A DNA stretch of 64,000 bases from Mucor racemosus (taxonomy: Eukaryota > Mucoromycota > Mucoromycetes > Mucorales > Mucoraceae). A program made the position numbers and the translations under genes. Below, piece by piece: positions 42,472-55,399 of this stretch (the stretch's first letter is position 1; each line of letters begins with the position of its first letter). The notes under the pieces are model-generated. The model did no database searches. It was given only the letters and a program-made list of their open reading frames with translations, and was not told the DNA's origin. Location: positions 1,513,001 through 1,577,000 of the forward strand of contig JAPEHQ010000007.1 of assembly GCA_027405735.1 (NCBI GenBank). The letters run 5' to 3'.

Positions 42472-42960
42472 AGGTGCTTTTTTTTTATAATTAACTTTCT
42501 TTTGTTTAGACTTTATGTATACTATACATATATTCCCTTATTACCAATCAATCTAGATATAATTTTCTCTTTCTCTTCCCCCCTTTTTTTTTCTTATATA
42601 AATAAAGCTTCATGCAAAAAAATATCATGTCAGAGATCTTGATTTCACAGGGTTTGTTTGTATATCCTTTTGTAGGTAATCAAAGATATCAGTACATAAA
42701 CAATCGTGTCTTTTAATTAGCAACAAATTACATGTATTATTTTTTTTGTGTCCTGATCCCTAGATCGTAACAATAATTATTTTGATGTTATGCAAGGGAA
42801 ATTTTTTTTTTTTTTTTTTTTATATATTTTATTCGATTGTTGTATGTAAGAAAAAGGGGGTTTTAATAAGGAAATAATTGTAACAGTTTGTACTAAAGGG
42901 GGATTAGGTAATATATATATGTAGTTTTACAAATTTTATGTATAAACGTTCTCAAGAAAC
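42472..42960. other. Convergent 3' ends, homopolymer-rich
   Basis: Holds the 3' UTRs of the phosphatase (plus) and the surface protein (minus). Contains a long T run near 42799-42820. No gene. Confidence 0.45.
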
Positions 42961-43741
42961 TTAATGGAACAACATGGTTCCCATACGTGCCAAGAAAAAG
43001 AATTGAACAAAAACAGTAATCGATGCAACTCCAATAGCAACAGCAGGTACGAGAAGAGGTTTAGAATTAGCCCCACTAGTAGATTGATCAGGTGCACCAG
43101 AAGATGTAGGTGGAGTAGGTGTAAAAGTAGCAGCGCTTGAAGCAGAGGCAATGCTAGATGAGATGACATTGGAAACTAGAAAGGAAATTTGTTTGTCAGT
43201 AGCTCTAATTTCATCTAAAAAAAAAAACTTACCACTAGCAAGAGATGAAGCAGCAGAAGAAGCAGCAGATGCAACAGATGAAAGACCAGTAGCACTAGGG
43301 ATAGCGGAGCTACTACTGTCTACAACAGAAACAGAAGAGGGTACAGCATTGGTAGCAGAAGCAGCAGCAGAAGAAGAAGCATCAGCACTAGCAGCAGAGG
43401 TAGTAGCAGCACTAGCAGAGGTAGTAGCAGCATTGGCAGAGGTAGTAGCAACATTGGCAGAACTAGTAGCAGAGTCTCCACTTTGACCGGGCCAGAAGTT
43501 TTGGATACAGCTTTCATAACAGCTGTTATCACCAGAACAACCAGAGATACAAGATTGGCCATCAGTTACTTATTATGAAATAATGTTAAAATCAATAATA
43601 TTTTCATTTGTTATTTAGGAATACTTTACCACACTGTTGAAGACAAGTAGTATCTCCAGCAGCACAGCTACAAGCAGCATCTACTTGAACGAAAAGATAA
43701 ATTAAAGCAGCGAAAATAGCGAGATAAGCTTTGGATTGCAT
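42961..43741 (-). CDS. Secreted Cys-rich, Ser/Ala-rich surface protein
   Basis: Three exons on the minus strand: 43741-43630, 43568-43233 and 43175-42961; 220 aa. It has a signal peptide (residues 1-22, ending QVDA|AC). A compact domain with eight cysteines (24, 26, 33, 37, 44, 48, 54, 58) follows; eight Cys recalls CFEM domains but the spacing does not fit well, so I do not call it CFEM. Then comes a Ser/Ala/Thr repeat region (TTSANAATTSA-like units), probably O-glycosylated. The C-terminal hydrophobic segment (LLVPAVAIGVASITVFVQFF) acts as a membrane anchor or GPI signal. Likely in the plasma membrane or cell wall. Confidence 0.8.
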
Positions 43742-46700
43742 GATTTAATAATTAGGGTATAGTTAATTAAAGAGAAAAGAAAAGAATCTCATTGTTAAAT
43801 GTAAAATGCCATGTATTTATACTTGTTAATAGCTCCTTAAAACTTTAACAAATTTTTTTGATTGGTTAAATATAAACAATACACAGCAGTATAATATAGT
43901 TTTACCTTTGAGAGTATGTATTAATAGACTTTTTTTTTTTTTTTTTCGTTATTTGAGAGGTTTACAGCTTCATGTCATTTTTGTAACCATCTCTAGATCA
44001 TTATTATGTCATTTATGTATGCATATTTATCGTAACACATTATAAAAGATGAACACATGGAAACATCGTACCATTATATAATATCAAAGGCATCCAAGTA
44101 TCGATGTATGTTATAGTCTTTGATCATTCAATATGTAATTAGAAGAATAAAATGACGCCCTTTGAAATAAGTTACATGATTTCGGGCCCTGTAGGTAATA
44201 CTATCGGGTCACACCCAATAGATAAAAAAGAACAAGAGCTCGATCTACGACTTATATGTGGTATGCCATTTCTATCGTTTCACCCGAGAATGCATTATAT
44301 ATGCTGTTGAACATTTGAATTACTTTATTCTGTTTTATTGAAACAAGGATTACAATAGAATTATGACCATTACATGCCTTGTTTGATGATTTCCATTATA
44401 TATTATATGAAATTAATTAAATGGTTTGATTGTTGCCAATATTAATAGAATGCGAGTCAGTCCAGAAGGGAGCCGTAACACAAACTATGCGCGAGAGTGT
44501 CTGTATCCTTATTATTATTCAGTCATTTTAAGCAGCATTACATCTACATCGATTGTTCTAATTATATTACATTTATCACTTTAATATATCTAATAATGGA
44601 TACTTGTAATGGAAAACAACCCTCTTAGAATGGCATATATAAATCATAACATTTTCCAGTAAAATACAAAATGTTCGATGGTTTCTATTTGTATCACAAT
44701 CTTTTTTAACGATTACGTTTATTAGTGCCTTTTTCTTTATTTACCTCTACATCCGAGGTTATAAGCTAGGACAACTTTATTTCTTGTTATGACCGTATAG
44801 CACAGTTCCATCATCGAACAACCTACCGAATATTCGGGGTATCTGTACAAGTGTTTACATGACTAACATCACTTATTGTCGATTTATTACGAAGTTTTTA
44901 CCAATATGGATTAATCAAATATTATACCTACATAGCAACCAGGAACAAAAAGATCTGAAACACCCTTGGCAACTTGAAAAAGAGAAGCACACCAACATCT
45001 ATTTATAAATTCTTGATCTGAAAGTCCAATCACCTGGCAAAATGGCTCTTTTCTTCCTTGCCTAACGAAATCTACACATTAAATAAACAGACACGCTCTC
45101 AATTTACTGATATCATTGGTGGTTCTCATATTTCTAAAAAGCTAAAAAGTTTATGTTAGACTTTTGATTTTTCAGATCAATACAATCTTGTATCAGGAAT
45201 CGATCGATTGGGAAAATGCCTGGCATTGAAATCGTTATTAGACACATGGCGGATTTTTATAAAAACAATTAATAACAAATTTTAAAGATTTTTTTCAAGC
45301 TTAAAAAATTAAATTAAAATAGCAGCTTGTATTTGAATAGATGCTCTAACATGTCTAGATTACGTTTATATTTTCTATATTTATTTGTATTTCGAGCTTT
45401 GTTGAATTTTATGCAATTTTCAAAGTGAGGGTAAAGCTTTAATTTTCATGTCATAACAGTAGGCGCAATTCTTTTGTAATGCACAAATTACTTCTTTTGG
45501 GCACAATATGCATAACAGTATACTACATGAATCCGAGAATAGATATGGTTGAACGCTGTAATAATGTTACTTTTCTAAAATTTCATCTGCTGGAGGGATT
45601 TGATTATTGGTCGCATTTTAAAGAGTTTTTAAAGATAAATGAGTCTGTTAATATAAAAAAAAAGACAAAAATATTATAAAACATAACTTAGGCTACATAT
45701 TAATACTTTTTTTTATTTGCAATCCTACTTCTATTAGCTACAAAATCATCGATTGTTTCCATGAATTTGGAACAGGAAATCCATGTAACTCCAACTTTCG
45801 CAGTTGAAGATTGCTATTCAAATTTGACTTAATTTTGAGATCGTTAGTCGTTTTTGAGATATTCGACTATCTAAGTCATAATTATCATATCTCATCCCGC
45901 AATGCTTTCTTGTAGCATTTTTCAAGGCGGATCTAATGATACTATTAAAAGTAAGCATTTTTGCCAAGACTATAGCGCAATTTTTGATAATCTCTATAAT
46001 GGTTTTAGGTCGAAAAGTCAAAATTTTGTATATGCAAATCTGGAAAAAATCAGTTTGGGATGTTGCGTTGAACTATTGCGGTCATTTTGATATTATAAAC
46101 ACTATAGTAGAAAATCTCATTTTTGAGGTGAAAAATTTGATCGACTAATTTTTGATAATTTTTCCTTACTACCCCCTTATGAAAAATTGATGAAAATTAT
46201 GGAATTTTTCATGATCCCAAAAATCCTAAGAAAAGTGACTGGAGGTAACTACAAAACAAGTGTAGTTGTTTGATGTGATTTTGAGCATCTAAAACGACTA
46301 ATACAAGGAGAAATCAGTAATTAAAAATAGCCAAGTTTCGCTGTGTTTTGTCATCTTATTAAATAGCAAAGTTTTGGCATGGTCTGATTTATAAATATAA
46401 ATACATTGTATTCATTGATTTGAATGTTGAGCATCGTATGAAACTCAGTTCCTTGATTTGTAGCTGAATTTTATGGCAATTCATTAGCTGGATGTGTATC
46501 ACTTGATACCACTGTGTAATAACTCATTCGTGCCTCTCTGTCGATATGCTATCCGTGATATTTTACATCCAGGAGTAATAAGCATTGTAAAGCTTGTATA
46601 TTACTAGGAGTTGGTCTGTCAGGAAGAGATTTAAAGTTATTAAGTACTGTTGAAGCATTAATTAATATTGAATATGTCGCTTTGTGGGGAAATGACTTGT

Positions 46701-48164
46701 TGCAGCACAGCTCAACATAACAACCCACTCATGTGTCATAGCATTAGATGATTCCAAACACTGTCGATGCTATCCAGGAGCATATATAAGAAACATAACA
46801 CATATTTGATTAATAATATGCATTTTACTTCTATAAAAATTACTCTAGCTACAACATACTATGTACCAAGGTTACTATGCGTAAAATGGAAAATTTATTG
46901 GAAATGTTAATATGCTAGTTAAGTCTTTTTAAAACTGGAGTTCTGAAAGTTCCTGTAAAAAAAAGTGCCTGCCCCAAGTAATCCTCTAAAATATAGTACA
47001 TCTGTTGAAAAAGCATTTTTTGTACATTGAGTTTTCTTTACATGTAACACGTTTACTATTGTTATTGGATTTTTGTCTATACTGTGCAATCAGATGAATG
47101 AGAAAAAAGGCATGTAATTCACAAACCTACGACAAGCCTTTTGAAACTCGTCCCATTCTTTACGGCATTGTTGTTTTTATCAAGAAATGCTTTTAAAGGA
47201 TTATAATCACAAGATTCGGCTTTCTTTTCCGTACCTATTAGATATAATATAGTAGTTAAAAAAGGGTTCATTCAATTCGAACGAGGTCTGAATAGCAAAT
47301 GTAGCGAAGCTATAGAAGCTCTAGGATAAAAAGTTCATGGTACAATCTATGAAGTTTAAGTTAAGTGTCTACTTTTTGCACATGAACCCTGCTGCCCTAT
47401 GCCGGAGAAATACCTTGGCTGACAACAGTATTTCTGCTGTATCAGCTGGGAGTGGGAAGTGATCTTTTCTCTTCTTGTACTAATAAGTATTGTATTAAAA
47501 AATGATTTTGGTTTTATTTTAGAATATACATCAAGTATGATGCGGCCTTTTTGGGTACGAGTTTCAGCAACTTACCATGATTGATTCCATGCTCACTCCA
47601 ACGTAAAGCTCACAGCCAGCGGAGTCTCAAACTCTAGAGGGCCACTCCAACTTGAAACAACACAATATTAAGCTTTAAAGGATTTTTACGCCATCTTTTA
47701 TACCAGATAAAGTGTGTTTTATTGCTTTATTAATAATTAAAACATGTAATATTGAACATAGATTTTTTTGATTTTTCAAATCTATCAATTGTAATGATAT
47801 AATTATGTCTTCTTTTCGTCAACACGTATTACTAAGCGGAGAGACTGGATGTATCTAAAACTAGCTGTACCACACGATTATTTATGTGGAAAGGGTATAA
47901 TATAAAGGTTGGGTAAACTTTTTAACAAGCGTTCCCATGGTCGGGAGATATACTCTTTCCTCTGCCTCTTTACTGTTATGAATCACATCAGTAAAGTCTT
48001 TCTTTTTCTCAACTGATCAAAATTTAGAAATCAAATAAATAGAACTTGGATATTTTCTTTTCAAATTTATTACAACAATCCCGAGAAATCAAATATTTTG
48101 AAAGATAACAATTCCAATCTTGTTTCACTTTTTTTTTCTACCCATATAAAATTTTCCTCGATTC

Positions 48165-48198
<34 letters not shown>

Positions 48199-48201
48199 CT
48201 A
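43742..48201. other. Long intergenic region
   Basis: About 4.5 kb with no secure gene. A possible small two-exon fragment is listed at 44152-44502. Around 46595-46700 the plus strand has a 35-codon coding-like run (GVGLSGRDLKLLSTVEALIN and on to a stop) with LRR-like leucine spacing but no start or neighbours. A T32 homopolymer (48167-48198) lies directly before the next start codon. Confidence 0.4.
44152..44502 (+). CDS. Possible small gene or gene fragment
   Basis: ATG at 44152, exon 44152-44260 ending at a GTATGC donor, then a candidate exon from 44449 (after ATTAATAG) that joins in frame: DKKEQELDLRLIC then ECESVQKGAVTQTMRES. The composition looks coded, but no credible next exon or stop follows. 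It may be a truncated gene. No family recognised. Confidence 0.3.
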
Positions 48202-49015
48202 ATGAGTGATAACGATAAAAACAACAATATTGAAGAAGGTGAAATTGCACATTCAGATTCATCTACAACTCATAAATCGAACGTTACACAAGATCAACCA
48301 AAGACAGAAACAGATACTGTAAACGACATCGAGTTAGGACATCAACTCACGAGAACTTCAACTATCCAATCAGTTCAAAAGAAAATGACAGATCTGTTAG
48401 ATAACCCAATCTTTTCTGGGTTTTTATTGATTTTAGCTGGTATTGCTATTGCATTTCAAGCAGGTAAAAGTTTTATTTAATGTCTATTGATATTTGTGTA
48501 TACTAACATTGAAATCAGGCTGTAATGCTACATTGAATCGTTATGGCGGAAGAGCTTTTTCATCAGTCGTTTCATTTTCTGTAGGTGTAGCATGTTGCTT
48601 GATATTTTTTGCAATTGATATTACTGTAGGTAATACACCTCCACCAAATGATCGTGTTAAAACTGCACCATGGTATGCATGGCTTGGTGGTATCCTTGGT
48701 GCATATTATGTCATTATCAATATTTTGACAGTTCCAAGATTAGGTGCTGCAACGGTGTTGAGGTAATTTTAATACAAAAGGATTGGAAGTTGTTGCTGAT
48801 TTATATTTTAAATAGTATCTTTGTTTGTGCTCAGGTAAAATATAAAGCTAATGAATCAAGTATAAACTGTATTAACATGTATTTTGTAGATTATTATGGC
48901 TTGTCTCATTGATCATTTTGCCTTGGTCGGTGTGGCTAAACGAACTTATAGTATCTGGAGAATACTAGCGTCATTTGGTTTAGTAGGATGTGTAGTAGTC
49001 ATTGCAAAATTTTAG
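48202..49015 (+). CDS. DMT-superfamily membrane protein, YdcZ/DUF606 type
   Basis: Four exons, 48202-48463, 48519-48762, 48816-48834 (19 nt) and 48890-49015; 216 aa with continuous frame. The N-terminal 65 residues are acidic and hydrophilic and are absent from bacterial members. Then come five hydrophobic segments with family features: GIAIAFQAGCNATLNRYGG, a WYAWLGGILGAYYV helix, VPRLGAATVL, and a last pair with LIDHFALVGVAKR and SIWRILASFGLVGC. Family knowledge: YdcZ proteins are small drug/metabolite-type transporters of unclear substrate. The 19-nt exon encodes the start of the fourth segment; skipping it would break the frame. The T32 run lies just upstream of the ATG. Confidence 0.88.
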
Positions 49016-49528
49016 ATTCTTTTTGTTGTTTGATACAACTGTATAAAATACCTTTTTATTCTCAGAATGTATAAAGACGTTCAATTCAAATCAATTAATA
49101 AATATTATGTTCTCTTTTAAATTAGTCTGATTATAATTGAGAATTTCTTGTTTATTTTCTGATGTAAAACTTCAAAACAATCAGCTTATACAAGCTTAAA
49201 TATAGAGCAATATGGCGTTCTATATAGGCAGTTGATTGTCAGCCAATAATTGATCTTGCATTATAATAACCACGATTGATTATATTCGATAATTTGCACA
49301 CGCACACATCTCACACATTATGGTTTTTAGTACCTAAACTAACGATTCTTAGTTTATATAAAGCAATCAAGTTTTTAATTTAATTTATTTCATCATGGAA
49401 GAAAAAGAGAGAATAGAATACAATTTATTTTTTTCATATAGCAAGATTTATACACCTCCACAGCTTGGGCGAAAAAAAAAAGATGCATTAGTTTAATACT
49501 TAGCAATTAAATCACCTGAACGCATATT
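49016..49528. other. Convergent 3' ends
   Basis: Between the YdcZ-type gene and the small minus-strand gene. AATAAATATTATG near 49098 may be a poly(A) signal. No gene. Confidence 0.45.
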
Positions 49529-49717
49529 TTACCTTCTGCCTACATCATTTACACCTAAACCATCATTTGTTTTTTTCCATTGATTCAGTGATTGAGAATT
49601 GTCTTTTATAAATTGAGTATGTGCTTTTGATGGACGTGCTTGATTGCGAATAATGGTTCCTAACAACGCTACAGTTGTTACTGGAAAAACTACGTAATTT
49701 ATAAATCTGTTTGGCAT
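49529..49717 (-). CDS. Small one-TM protein, unknown
   Basis: A single-exon frame of 62 aa starting at an ATG with A-rich context (AAATAAAATGCC). The N-terminus is short and basic (MPNRF), followed by one hydrophobic helix (YVVFPVTTVALLGTII) and a polar, basic tail (RNQARPSKAHTQ). The layout resembles small mitochondrial inner-membrane subunits, but this is only an inference from size and charge. An A-rich and GAGA-rich 5' leader lies upstream. It could be a chance ORF, though its composition differs from the surrounding AT-rich noise. Confidence 0.55.
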   Translation of the reverse strand: MPNRFINYVVFPVTTVALLGTIIRNQARPSKAHTQFIKDNSQSLNQWKKTNDGLGVNDVGRR

Positions 49718-49889
49718 TTTATTATTTAAAAAAAAAAAAAAAAAGAGAGAAAAAGAGAGTAAAAGAAAGGGCTTTTTATTATAAATTTAACCTTATTTAT
49801 GCAATAAATTCTCGGTGAAACTAGGTTTGTATTATATACACACGCATGACATGAAAAAAAGTGCTTCCCCAATTAAGAAGAGTCTCGGT

Positions 49890-52352
49890 TTATAGAAAGG
49901 TTAAACATCCAATTGGCTCTTGATTATTAACATTGTACAATACATCAATTGTCTTTTTCAATTGTGTCCATAATTCAGTTGTTGTATTATCGTCATGTTG
50001 TTGATATGATTGTTGTAATTCTAAAATAGATGCTTCTAATGATTTGAATTTTCTGGAATAATCTGCTGTATCTATCGCAACTGAATCATCCATGAAAAGA
50101 TGATGGATTCTGTGTAAAAGTATAGATTCAACTTTGAATAATACTGGAGTGTAAGTGCATTGAATACAGAAATCAATTAATTCAGAAGAAACTATAATAC
50201 TCTTTCTATATTAGCAGTGTCTATAATTTCAGCTTCACAAACTCAAAATACCTCGCGATATGCTGATTATAACAGGACAGGCAGGATAACTTGCTATTGT
50301 AAATAATGCTTGTTCTGCATTTCCACGGAAAAAATCCTTTAGGCTATCTGCATGTCCTTCACCTAAAATATTAGGCAATATAGATCTGTATTGCTCATCA
50401 TTTAAAGAAGAAACTGTATATCGGATATGCACATTTTTTTGATTGAGAATTGTCTTTTTGTTTGTTTGTTGATTTCGTAATAGTCTAACAAACGGGTATC
50501 TTCCAGTTCTATCATGCAATTTCTGTTGTTCGTATGATTTCATAAAACGATTTGAAATTTCATCCAATCCTCTTCGTTCTATACTAGTTTTGATATGAGA
50601 GGTACAGGGACTAGCAAAATGTATATCATCAATAATCAGCTCTGAAACTGGAAATAAAAGCTCTTTGTTATCATCATCTACTGCCATAATCAATGTTGTG
50701 CTCACTTTAGTTGGAAGTCGCTGTTTGACTAAATCAAGTTCAATATCTCTTTCCCAAATAACATATCGTTCAATGCCATTCTCGTAATGCGGTTCAAACC
50801 CAATGACTGATATCAGCTTGGTCTCCCCTACCAATGGTGAATCAATTGGAAATAATTGAATTGATAAATCCCATCCCTCCAATTCTAAAAACCGAGATGT
50901 TTTGATGCATATCCGTAAATAGGCTTTGGTATTCAAACTGCAGTTTTCGTTGGAATTTGATTTAGTGATAGGACGTATAGAAAATTCAAAACCTGTTGAA
51001 TCAAATGAATTACAAATTCCTAATTTTCGCTTATCGTTGATATTTTTTAGCGCGTACAATGTGCGATTTGTAGAAGCAAGCTTATCACTCAATTCCTAGA
51101 AACAAATCCATTAAATGAGATATGCGCGTTCAAATCAATTCATGTTGTAGTACCTGTTCTTTGATTTCCATTGACTTAACCATGGCTTCTTCTTGCGCCA
51201 ACTCTTGCAATGTCTCTTCTATCAACTGTTGCATTGCTTCTGCATTATTTTCAATCGAAATGGGTATCGTGTTATATTTAATTCTACTAAATTCAATACA
51301 GCCATCCTTTTTGGAAATTGTTTCAAAGATACGATTTTCACTATCGAGAACTCTTAAATGTTGAACATTTGATATATTTAACAATCTAGTTGATTCTAAT
51401 TCGCCTTTTTGATGATTTAGATTGAATACTGACACTTTTCCAATTCCTGTTGATACCACATACTTTAGGTCTTGGACCTTATCAATCGAATAAACAGGGC
51501 TTTGTACATTGAATTGTCTCATTTCCAATCCTTTCTCTGACTTTGCATAACTTATAATTGTACCTTGATCTCCAATAGCTATTAACATTTCTACTATTTC
51601 AGATGTTTGAATCAAGTCTAGGAACAATACTTTCTCATCTTCTTCTAATTTGAATAATAAAATATCTTGTTTTGATTCAAAATCTCTCCAATTGACAGAT
51701 CCATCGATTGTACCAAATATAAATCCCGAGCTTTTTGGAAGGGAAAAGAAATCTACAAAGTTTGAATGTATGTTCTGAACCGATTGATGGCAGCTTATAT
51801 TGATGTCTGATGAGTAAAAATCTTTTGTATCCTGCAATGAACCATTTTTCAATCTTTGCACAGTTTCTGATGATATCAACACTAAGCCATGATCGTCTAA
51901 TATATGCTTGACATTTCTTGCAATTGTTGTCATGTTTATAGATTGTGTTGATTGTGACAATGATTCATTAATTTTGGCTCTCTTTCGAGGATGTCCATTA
52001 CTACAAGTAATGCATAAGGCGTCAGATTGCGCGCGAGTCATTTTCGAAAGATGCTCAATTACCTTAAATCAAAGGAAAGTTGATATACTGTATTCGACCC
52101 AGTCGTTCTCAAGTAAAAATTGCATTCTTCTTGGCTTTTTGAACAGCAAACAACTGCCTGTTTTATTCCTTCAAGGAGAAAATATTTGCCCGAGTATAGT
52201 TTTTCGAGAGTCTCCTCAAGAGTAACCACTTGTCCTTGTTCAGATACTACAAAAGAGATATTATGAAACTGACAACCAAAGATTGGGCTTATTGTTGTAT
52301 CTTCTGTTGATATTGATTTCGATAAAATTTGCTCAGTCTCCAAACATTCCAT
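49890..52352 (-). CDS. 760-aa protein with beta-propeller/coiled-coil layout, FANCB/FAAP100-like (tentative)
   Basis: Four exons on the minus strand: 52352-52063, 52000-51154, 51095-50252 and 50191-49890, with introns of about 60 bp and continuous frame. The start is the first ATG with no upstream frame. Residues 1-330 alternate short hydrophobic strands (FVVSEQGQVVTL, GFIFGTIDGSVNWRDF, EMLIAIGDQGTIISY), like a propeller. 340-400 is a Glu-rich coiled coil (IEETLQELAQEEAMVKSMEI). 400-560 looks like beta-sandwich (AYLRICIKTSRFLELEGWDL, TTLIMAVDDDNKELLFPVSEL). The rest is helical. This order, and the sandwich segment in particular, recalls the Fanconi core subunits FANCB and FAAP100. No short diagnostic motif exists, so the name is a hypothesis. 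Confidence 0.6.
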
Positions 52353-53698
52353 AATATATAGCTTACAGGTAAAGGTTAACTGGGGAAATGTTGTGTTCCA
52401 TCGCCATTACTGAGGTGTATGTTGTGACTTTATGGTGCGTGGTGTGCCGCCATTCTAAATTATGCCATTTTATGTCTAATTTTAAAGAATATTCGTGAGT
52501 TAATGAATCATTGACATGGACTGTAATTTTGGTAATCAGTTACATAATATGTTTTTTATATCGTGCTGTACTTTTTATTTGCAAATTTCCAGCTTAAATG
52601 GCTTTGGTCTGCGACGAAATCCAGGAAGACTGCAAAGATAGTTACTTTGTTTTCTTATGAACCATCTCCGTTTATACAGATCAACTATATATTTATAATT
52701 AAAATGATGCCTTATCGTTTATTGGCAGAAGTTTTATTTGTAAGTTATAAATCATTGTAACCTGTTTTGATTTAACAAGAAATTTGATAATCGGTTTCGT
52801 CCAAATTTGTAGCTTTAAAGAGTTTTTATGAAATGTGAATAAACGATAAATTAATACTTTTAATTTTTTTTTACATTTCCTCATGGTATTAGAATATAGA
52901 TACATTTTTTTTTCGTATAAAATACAGAATATTTGACGATACCCGTTGGTGTTTTATGCTTTGACACTAAAATCGCATAAATCTGTATTTTAAAGAGCGT
53001 ATTTTTAATGTTGAACAGCTTTTACTAGAGCTCGGAAACATTTCAAACCATTATACTTGTTTAATATATGTATTATATTGCACCATTTCAGTATTTTTTT
53101 AGACCTTTACTTCAACTCGATCTCGCATGGGGCATACCTCATGGAAATTAGAATTTGGACAATTTTAATTTATAAAGTGGAGTAAAATGACCAGAACAGC
53201 TTAATCTTACAGTTGTAAACAATTGCGTTGGCAATTTAATATAATTATTTGGGGGGAAACTTTAAAATAAATGATATGATGCTATACAACACTAAAATTA
53301 CAATATAATTAAATATGGATATACTGTTATAATTTGTAATTCGACATTTTTCTTAAAAAAAAAATAGATTAAAAGCCCATTGCGCCCCAACCTTGATTAT
53401 ACATGAAAAGGACGTTTACTTATTAATTATATACTTCAATAGTTAACATTGCCATATACACTAATTTTGTCTGATTTAGCGCTATTTGCAATTTAAAATA
53501 CTCTACTGATGAGCTACAAACCCCACTCAAAAAAGTGCATGTTTTATCCTTACAATTTAACCAGCAAATCAATGGATACAAAAAAATATTAATTCTGGAT
53601 ACGACTACAGCTGTAGTATATATTTAAAACTTTCAAAAAATATCTGAAGCAGCTTACAGCTCACGCACATACAAAATACAGTATCCTCTATTTACAGC
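52353..53698. other. Intergenic
   Basis: No gene recognised; AT-rich. The first 100 bp are probably the promoter of the minus-strand gene. 53640-53698 leads into the LTR-T target site. Confidence 0.35.
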
Positions 53699-53993
53699 TG
53701 ATGTATCATTCTTAACCGGATGTCAAATCCAAAAGTAAAACATTAGTTCAGGAACCGAAACTCAAGTCAATTAAACATCAAGGGAACCACGGTTCCAGCA
53801 TGATATTACAGCATGATGTTCCACCATCATGCCACATTAGTATAATAAATAACACCTATAATCCTTATCACATCACCATTTCTCTCAACTCAATTAGTAT
53901 ATAAACCCTCTTTATTTCCTTTTAATAAACGATATCTCTTTACTTGATTAAATTTTCTAGTTTTATTTAACATAAACATATTCTGATAAATCA
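53699..53993 (+). mobile_element. Solo LTR-T, copy 3
   Basis: 295 bp, TGATGTATC...GATAAATCA, flanked by a perfect ACAGC duplication (53694-53698 and 53994-53998). Very close to copy 2 (38720-39053), with deletions. TATATAAA and AATAAA boxes lie in its second half. Confidence 0.9.
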
Positions 53994-54390
53994 ACAGCAA
54001 AAATGTAATGTGGGATATTCGTTATATGGAATGGTAATATGTATGATAATAGAGGGGAATATAAACTATGGATAAAAAGTATGAATATTATACTTTGACA
54101 GGTCGTCAAAAACCAGTTTACTTTTAGCTCACAAGACCATCGGATGCTGAGGGTCGAGTTTTAATGTTTTCACTCCGTTAATGTCAGTAGTGGTATGAAA
54201 AGCCATGATATTCTTTGGTAAGTAATAAACTTCACCTTCATCGATAGGTGCACGGTTGATGATATGCGAACACTAACTTGAAAAATTTCGCTTGCTTTTA
54301 TTTTTGTCACAATTATTGATTTGAAACTATACGTATTATAACGATCAACAGACAGCGTAAATTCACAAAACAACACCAGCTAAATAAAAT
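53994..54390. other. Intergenic
   Basis: About 400 bp between the solo LTR and repeat R; nothing recognised. Confidence 0.35.
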
Positions 54391-55240
54391 AGCCAATATC
54401 TGTTAACTGTTATCATAGAAACATACATTTTTCTACCAGAAAAACCATCTGTTAAATCATAGATTCATTTAAAAAATTGCAGAAGCAAGCCCGTAGAGCG
54501 ACGCCGTAATTGAGCATAGCAAAATCGAGCGACTAAGTATCTTATACTATGGTATATCTAAGTTTTAAATAAAAAAGTGTGTGTTTTTTTTTACTTTTCT
54601 TATATTTAACCATATACGGTCTGAAAATTCAGTTTTTGTAGCGGACATTTTTGGGGCTCATTTTATCCTTACCAACACATGATTTTCATCAAAAAATAGA
54701 AAAATCAAATTTTGATACCGAAATCAACGTTTAAAGATACTACATTATGAGAGAAAATTGTAGCCATAGTTAATATACATTTTATAAAAGCTTAATATTA
54801 AATGTTAATTAATGAAATTTAGCATTTTTAGTCCAAAAACGGTTTTTTGATTAAAGGATTTTCATGTAATATTTTGCAATAAAAATGTTTATTATTTTTT
54901 ATTGAACAAATAGAGCGCTAAATTCTGCATATGTGTGTATTTTTTGTTTTTATAATTGGCAGTATAATTAACTCTAGATTTGCAAAACCAAAAAAAAAAA
55001 ATTAAAAAATGTCAAAATTGATGATCTGGACAAAAATAATTTTTAAAATTAATAATCCGCTTATAAGCCTTGTAAGTCTTAAAAATAAGAGATTTTATAA
55101 TACTTGAGAACTTTTTCAAGAATTTACGATGCTGTATCCACTTGATTCAAGTTTATTACTGTAAATCTTTATACATGTTAATATTGTGTGATAGTTTATT
55201 TGATAATAATATAGTCTTACTTTATAATTATTACGCTAGA
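54391..55240 (+). repeat. Repeat R, copy 1
   Basis: About 850 bp, the most complete copy. Homologous to 57913-58589 (plus), 33858-34670 (minus), a piece at 33390-33490 and 63749-64000 (plus, cut by the window end). It has no open frame, and no clear terminal repeats. It ends close to the start of the element C remnant. Confidence 0.85.
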
Positions 55241-55399
55241 TTTTATGTCAATATGCATCGTATTGAATCAAAGAAGGCTAAAAAAGAAATATCCAAGATG
55301 GATACTGATAGCGAATGTAAGCAATTTGATAGTGATTATTTTAGGAAGGTGCCTTAGTAATAATATGAACACTAATGGTCTTCTTTATTTACCTGTTAT

